This document shows positions 59,803 through 64,000 of a stretch of DNA of 64,000 nucleotides, in pieces. This DNA is from Paracoccus alcaliphilus (GTDB taxonomy: Bacteria; Pseudomonadota; Alphaproteobacteria; Rhodobacterales; Rhodobacteraceae). The translations under genes and the position numbers were made by a program. The stretch covers positions 124,001 through 188,000 of the forward strand of contig NZ_CP067125.1 of assembly GCF_028553725.1 (NCBI RefSeq), given 5' to 3'. Below the pieces are notes generated by a model. It worked only from the letters and a program-made list of their open reading frames with translations, did no database searches and was not told the DNA's origin. How positions within the stretch are numbered: the first letter of the stretch is position 1; every line of letters begins with the position of its first letter.

Positions 59803-61020
59803 TCACCTGCGTTTCGCGTCCGGGCTTGCCTCGCGTTCCAGGGCAAGGGGTTTGGCGAACAGGGTCGCCCGCTCTCGGTAAAGGGCGGGGATGGCCAGCG
59901 ACGCGATCGCCGTCAGCGCGATCGCCGTCTTGGTCCATTCGTTGAAGGGGCCATAGTGATATTCGACACCCTTCAGCAGATAGATCACGATCACATGCCA
60001 CGCATAGACCTGCAGCGAATGACGGCCGATCAGGCGCAGGAAGGGCAGGCTGAAGATCCAGCGCATCCCCTGACCCAATGCCCGCACGATCCGGTGGCGC
60101 GTATGCGCGCCCGCCATGACCATCCACGCGACCAGATAGCCCGTCGCCATGAAATTCACCAGATAGATGAAGCTGAACCGGATGCGGTTGTCGAGGCTTC
60201 GGATCTGCTCGGCCATGTCGTCGGGCATGACCTTGAAGGTGAAACCAAAGCGGATGCCCATGAAGATCAGCACGACGCTGAAAGCCGCCCATGCCAGAAC
60301 GGCCGCCTCTTTTCGTGCGAAGGCCTTTTGCCAGTCGATCTGCCCGGTCGAGGTCAGCGCACCCAGCACGAGGCCGGACATGAACACGATCTGCCAGCCC
60401 AGCACATTGAAGGCGGTGCGCAGCATCCGGGCTTCATGCACCTGATCCAGCAGGCCCCGCATCCCTTCGGTCAGCGGATAGTGCAGGCTGAGCTGGACGG
60501 CCACCCACAACACGACCGAAAAGGCGACGACCCAGATCCAGCGCCCGGTCACGCACAGCCAGACCAGCGGCGGCGCCACCAGCATATAGATGATGTATTG
60601 CGGCAGGATGTCCATATAGGTGGGCTGATAGATCAGCAGCAGAGACGCCGCCGCATAGAAGGGATCGTGGCTTGCAAGGTCCCACAACCACGGCTCCCAA
60701 TAGGTGGCGGATTCCTTCAGGACCAACCCCAGCGCCATGATTACCAGCAGCGAACCGGCAGCATAGCGATAGATGTCGAATGCCCGTTTGCGGATCTGGC
60801 GGGCGCCGGTCTCATAGCCCTTCTTCAGCATCCGGCGGGCATAAACCATGCCGACCAGCATCCCCGACAGGAACACGAACCCCTGCGCGTCCTGAACATA
60901 GCCCAATTCGCCGTGGTTGAACTTGACCAGCAGATAGCCGCCGGCGAACGTCAGGTGGTTCAGCATCATGAAGACGAGGAAATACCCTCGCATGCCATCC
61001 AGTATCTCCAGCCGCTGCAT
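59803..61020 (-). CDS. OpgC-type membrane acyltransferase
   Basis: A protein of 405 residues with about ten membrane segments. It follows the OpgC pattern: LEILDGMRGYFLVFMMLNHL at the N-terminus, FVFLSGMLVGMVYARRML and FLRLIGRHSLQVYAWHVIVIYLLKG near the end. OpgC proteins modify osmoregulated periplasmic glucans, for example by succinylation. Start 61020 has AAGGG. It ends 7 bp after the methionine aminopeptidase remnant on the opposite strand. Confidence 0.85.
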   Translation of the reverse strand: MQRLEILDGMRGYFLVFMMLNHLTFAGGYLLVKFNHGELGYVQDAQGFVFLSGMLVGMVYARRMLKKGYETGARQIRKRAFDIYRYAAGSLLVIMALGLVLKESATYWEPWLWDLASHDPFYAAASLLLIYQPTYMDILPQYIIYMLVAPPLVWLCVTGRWIWVVAFSVVLWVAVQLSLHYPLTEGMRGLLDQVHEARMLRTAFNVLGWQIVFMSGLVLGALTSTGQIDWQKAFARKEAAVLAWAAFSVVLIFMGIRFGFTFKVMPDDMAEQIRSLDNRIRFSFIYLVNFMATGYLVAWMVMAGAHTRHRIVRALGQGMRWIFSLPFLRLIGRHSLQVYAWHVIVIYLLKGVEYHYGPFNEWTKTAIALTAIASLAIPALYRERATLFAKPLALEREASPDAKRR

Positions 61021-61128
61021 GAGGCCCTTTCGGCGTTGTTGTTCCGTGGTCAGGTGACCCAACGCGCCCATGCGTGATCGGCTGCATCACAATCTATTCA
61101 ACACTTGTGCGGGACCGTGCGCCGGGGG

Positions 61129-63090
61129 TCAGCTTTGCCCTTCAGCGGACAGCCAGACGCAGAAGGTGGTTCCCTGTCCCGGCGTGCTGTGCACGTCCAG
61201 CCTGCCCATGTGCCGGTTGATCAATGTCTGACAGATCGACAGTCCCAGCCCGGTGCCTCTGGTGCCGCGCGTGGTGAAGAACGGATCGAAGATGCGCGAC
61301 AGGGTGTCCTTGTCCATGCCCGTTCCGGTGTCGCGCAGGGTCAGGCGGACGCCGTCACGGCCGTCCTGCGCCGCGGCATCCCTGCAGGTCAGAAAGATCG
61401 TTCCGCCCTGCGGCATCGCCTGAATCGCGTTCACTGCAAGGTTCACAAGGATCTGCTGCAATTCGTGGATATTCATCCGCACCCTGCGGGTTGAACGGAT
61501 GTCGCATTGCAACTCGATACCCGCCATCAGGTGCTGGATCAGCGGGCGCAGCCCCTGCGCGACCTGTGCCGGATCGGTGTCGGGACCGTGGTCGAACTCT
61601 TCGGGGCGGGCGAATTGCAGCAACTGGTTGACCAGCGCACCGATGCGGCGGATCTGTTCGTCGATCAGCGCAAGCTCGGTCGCGGCGTCGCCGCCGTGGT
61701 CGGCCAGAACCATCCCCACGATTTCGAGATTGCCCTGAATCACCGCCAGCGGGTTGTTGATCTCATGCGCGACGCCCGCCGTCACCTCGCCGATGGTGGC
61801 CAGCTTTTCGGACAGGATCAGTTGCCGGGTCGCGGCCTCCAGCGCCAGATTGGCGCGGGTCAGATCGGCGGTGCGTTCCTCGACCCGGGTGTTCAGATCG
61901 GCATTCAGCGCCCGCAGATCACGGTCGCGCTGTTGCAGCAGGTCCAGCAGCCGGTCCAGATGGCGGGCAAGGCGCAGCATCTCATCCGGGCCGGGGGGCG
62001 GATCGGTCAGCGTGCGCGCGTCCATGTCGCCACGTTCGACGCGGGACATGGTGCGGCCCATCGCCTCCAGCGGGCGGAAGATGCCGCGCGCCCAGTGCAG
62101 AAACAGCGGCAGCGACAGCAGCAGCGCCACAAGAAAAGCGCCGCCGGTGATCGCCCATGTCACCTTGCGCGCCGCCGTATAGGGTGCCTTCGGGATGCCG
62201 GTATAAAGCATGCCGACACGCGCGCCGCTGATATCCGTGATCGCCTCATAGGCCGAGATATACCATTCGCTGACCACGAATGCGGTATCATGCCAGCTGC
62301 CGCCTTCGACCAATACCCGGTTGCGCACTTCGGCTGATGCGCGGGTTCCCAGCGCGCGTGCGCTGCCCGAGGGGCGCAGCGTGGTCGCGATGCGGGTGTC
62401 GCCCAGAAACAGCGTGGTCACGCCATGATCGAACCCCCCGGCAAGGACGCGCTGCATGTTGCTGTCGGCAGCGGGATAGACCAGTTCGTTGATGCGGTCG
62501 ATAAAACCGGTGTTGTTGTTCAGCAGGATGCCGCCCGCCAGCAGGGCGGTATCGCCGCCGGGCAGCGTCACCGGGCTGGTCGCATGGATGACCATGCCGC
62601 GCGTTTCGGCCTGCCGCCCGTCCGGTGCGCTGGCGGGGGTGGCGATCAGCGGGATGCGGGCGCGTTCGGCCAGCGGCTGGGACAGGGCGGCCAGGGTCGG
62701 CGCCTCCAGCAGCGCGATGCCGGTGCCGGTCGGCAGCGTCACCTCATCCGGGGTCAGCGCCCGGCCAGAACCATCCAGCAGCAGCAGGTAATCCAGCCCC
62801 AGCCGCTGACGGCTTGTGGCCAGAAAACGGTCAGGATCATCGACGGTGTGATCGCGAAAGGCGGCGGATTGCCCAAGCGCCGCGACCTGCCCACCGGTGC
62901 TGTCGATCAGATGCGCCAGATATTGCTGCGCCACGGTCAGGTCGCTGGCCACCCGCGCGGCAAGGATCTGGTCGGTCCGCCACAGCCAGCGCTGCGTGGT
63001 GATCCCGATCAGCAGCGGCATCAGGATCAGCATCGGCAGCAGCGCGATGATCAGCAGCCGCGCCCGGACCGACCGCCCGCGTCTAGCCAA
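61129..63090 (-). CDS. sensor histidine kinase (dCACHE-HAMP-HisKA, NtrB/DctB group)
   Basis: A protein of 653 residues. An N-terminal TM (about 10-32) is followed by a large periplasmic cache-like region (about 40-290), TM2 (about 292-315), HAMP, coiled coil, then the H-box SEKLATIGEVTAGVAHEINNPL and HATPase boxes NLAVNAIQAM, DTGTGMD and GTGLGLSICQTLI. A TTG at 63090 preceded by AGGA is preferred; it overlaps the response-regulator stop by 8 bp. The cache domain suggests a small-molecule ligand outside. Its partner is the AAA+ regulator upstream. Confidence 0.88.
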   Translation of the reverse strand: MARRGRSVRARLLIIALLPMLILMPLLIGITTQRWLWRTDQILAARVASDLTVAQQYLAHLIDSTGGQVAALGQSAAFRDHTVDDPDRFLATSRQRLGLDYLLLLDGSGRALTPDEVTLPTGTGIALLEAPTLAALSQPLAERARIPLIATPASAPDGRQAETRGMVIHATSPVTLPGGDTALLAGGILLNNNTGFIDRINELVYPAADSNMQRVLAGGFDHGVTTLFLGDTRIATTLRPSGSARALGTRASAEVRNRVLVEGGSWHDTAFVVSEWYISAYEAITDISGARVGMLYTGIPKAPYTAARKVTWAITGGAFLVALLLSLPLFLHWARGIFRPLEAMGRTMSRVERGDMDARTLTDPPPGPDEMLRLARHLDRLLDLLQQRDRDLRALNADLNTRVEERTADLTRANLALEAATRQLILSEKLATIGEVTAGVAHEINNPLAVIQGNLEIVGMVLADHGGDAATELALIDEQIRRIGALVNQLLQFARPEEFDHGPDTDPAQVAQGLRPLIQHLMAGIELQCDIRSTRRVRMNIHELQQILVNLAVNAIQAMPQGGTIFLTCRDAAAQDGRDGVRLTLRDTGTGMDKDTLSRIFDPFFTTRGTRGTGLGLSICQTLINRHMGRLDVHSTPGQGTTFCVWLSAEGQS

Positions 63091-64000
63091 GGGGGGCGTC
63101 CTGCGGCGGCAGGATATCGGCGGGGAAGCGGCCAAGGATCAGCGCGCGTTCGATCAGGTTGCGCAATTCGCGCACATTGCCGGGCCAGTGCTGCGCCATC
63201 AGCGCGGCCTCGATTTCGGGCGTGATCGGCACCGCGGGCAGGCCCAGTTCGCGCGAATGGCGCTGCATGAACGGCCGCGCCAGCTCCAGTACATCCGCGC
63301 CCCGGTCGCGCAGCGGCGGCATCCGCAGTTGCAGGATATTGATGCGGTAATACATATCCGCGCGGAAACGCCCCTCGGCCACGCGCGCCTCCAGATCGGT
63401 ATTGGTGGCGAAGATCAGCCGCAGATCGACGGGCAGTTCGCGTTCGGCCCCAAGCGGGCGGATCCTGCGATCCTCCAGCACGCGCAGCAGTTTGGCCTGC
63501 GTGGTCAGCGGCAATTCGGCGATTTCGTCCAGAAACAGCGTACCGCCTCGGGCGTGCAGAAACAGCCCCTCGCGATGCGAGGTGGCGCCGGGAAAGGCGC
63601 CCTCGATATGGCCGAACAGTTCGGAATCGACCATGTCCTCGGCCATCGTGGCGCAGTTCACCGCGATGAAATGGCCTTGCGCGCGGTTCGACAGGTCATG
63701 GATCATCCGCGCGACGATCTCTTTGCCGGTGCCGGATTCGCCGGTCAGCAGCACGGATGAGGGCAGGGGGGCCACGCGGGCGACGGTGCTGCGGATTTCC
63801 TCGATCGCGGCAGAGGTGCCGATCAGCTGGTCATGGCGCAGGTTGGCATCGGTATTGCGGCGCAGTTCATGGCGCAGCACCTGATTTTCCGCACGCAGCC
63901 GCGTCTGCTCGACCGAGCGCAGCACCGCGTTCATCAGCTGGTTCGACCGGAAGGGCTTCAGGATCATGTCGGCGGCCCCGGCCTGCATCGCCTCGATCGC
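63083..64000 (-). CDS. sigma-54-type AAA+ response regulator, 5' partial, lacks HTH
   Basis: The window ends inside the gene; about 305 residues are visible. The end of a receiver domain with its conserved Lys (MILKPFR) is followed by the AAA+ domain: Walker A LLTGESGTGKEIV, Walker B GGTLFLDEIAELP and the arginine region MYYRINILQLRMPPLRDR. Two oddities: the sigma-54 contact loop GAFTGA reads GAFPGA, and the protein ends about 14 residues after the NVRELRNLIERALIL segment, with no Fis-type HTH. It may therefore not act as a usual sigma-54 activator. It overlaps the kinase gene. Confidence 0.85.
   Translation of the reverse strand, partial: AIEAMQAGAADMILKPFRSNQLMNAVLRSVEQTRLRAENQVLRHELRRNTDANLRHDQLIGTSAAIEEIRSTVARVAPLPSSVLLTGESGTGKEIVARMIHDLSNRAQGHFIAVNCATMAEDMVDSELFGHIEGAFPGATSHREGLFLHARGGTLFLDEIAELPLTTQAKLLRVLEDRRIRPLGAERELPVDLRLIFATNTDLEARVAEGRFRADMYYRINILQLRMPPLRDRGADVLELARPFMQRHSRELGLPAVPITPEIEAALMAQHWPGNVRELRNLIERALILGRFPADILPPQDAPLG

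Overview
The window is GC-rich (about 65%) alphaproteobacterial DNA. It most resembles the Rhodobacterales and Paracoccus-type methylotrophs. The reasons are a 'methanol metabolism-related' cytochrome c with a XoxJ-like partner, a PQQ-dehydrogenase-associated ABC operon, tripartite tricarboxylate transporters, and a plasmid-type rep/parAB module. The replication module (21849-26097) has a Rep_3-family initiator, 22-bp iterons, an AT-rich stretch with a DnaA-box-like site, parA, parB and three copies of a parS-like palindrome. This makes it very likely that the window is part of an extrachromosomal replicon (plasmid or chromid) loaded with catabolic genes. I saw no rRNA, tRNA, CRISPR array or insertion sequence.

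Layout. (1) 3-1229: an HTH/ImmA-like protein running off the left edge. (2) 11016 down to 1236, all on the minus strand: a PQQ/methanol-type periplasmic oxidation accessory locus. It holds cytochrome c, XoxJ-like binding protein, PQQ-associated ABC system, YVTN propeller, several small secreted proteins and a two-component system. The dehydrogenase itself is absent. (3) 20795 down to 11209, minus strand: a split Rieske oxygenase (separate Rieske and mononuclear-iron proteins), a GST-like protein, an FMN/2Fe-2S reductase, a BMP-type nucleoside/purine ABC importer, an acylphosphatase-like protein and an 8-oxoguanine-deaminase-like amidohydrolase, with a divergent LysR. The set resembles the NdmC/NdmD/NdmE methylxanthine N-demethylase and is the most interesting system in the window. 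(4) 21849-26097: replication and partition. (5) 26509-28339: YceI and a cytochrome b561-YceI fusion.

(6) 28484-45238: a hydroaromatic/alicyclic acid catabolic island. It has tctCBA-aroE, a fused 3-dehydroshikimate dehydratase (quiC), LysR, a BKACE enzyme, and a seven-gene minus-strand operon (aroE-like, orphan tctC, two KSTD-like flavoproteins, NIPSNAP, TIM-barrel isomerase, USP) divergent from an IclR regulator. A 16-of-17-bp motif is shared by the tctC and quiC/lysR promoters. (7) 45235-51439: a ceramidase-like membrane protein and a five-gene dipeptide-type ABC importer. (8) 51513-64000: YtoQ, FMN reductase, a CRP-like regulator overlapping a class III cyclase/ATPase/TPR protein, a cytochrome-like secreted protein, a small DMT transporter, a cell-wall-hydrolase lipoprotein, a methionine aminopeptidase remnant, an OpgC-like acyltransferase, and a histidine kinase with an unusual HTH-less AAA+ response regulator running off the right edge.

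How it fits together: importers (BMP-ABC, Tct, dipeptide ABC) are each next to catabolic enzymes and a dedicated LysR or IclR regulator. Two-component and cAMP/CRP-type systems are interspersed. Most start choices below rest on Shine-Dalgarno spacing and 1-4 bp stop/start overlaps. Substrates are inferred from family and context only.
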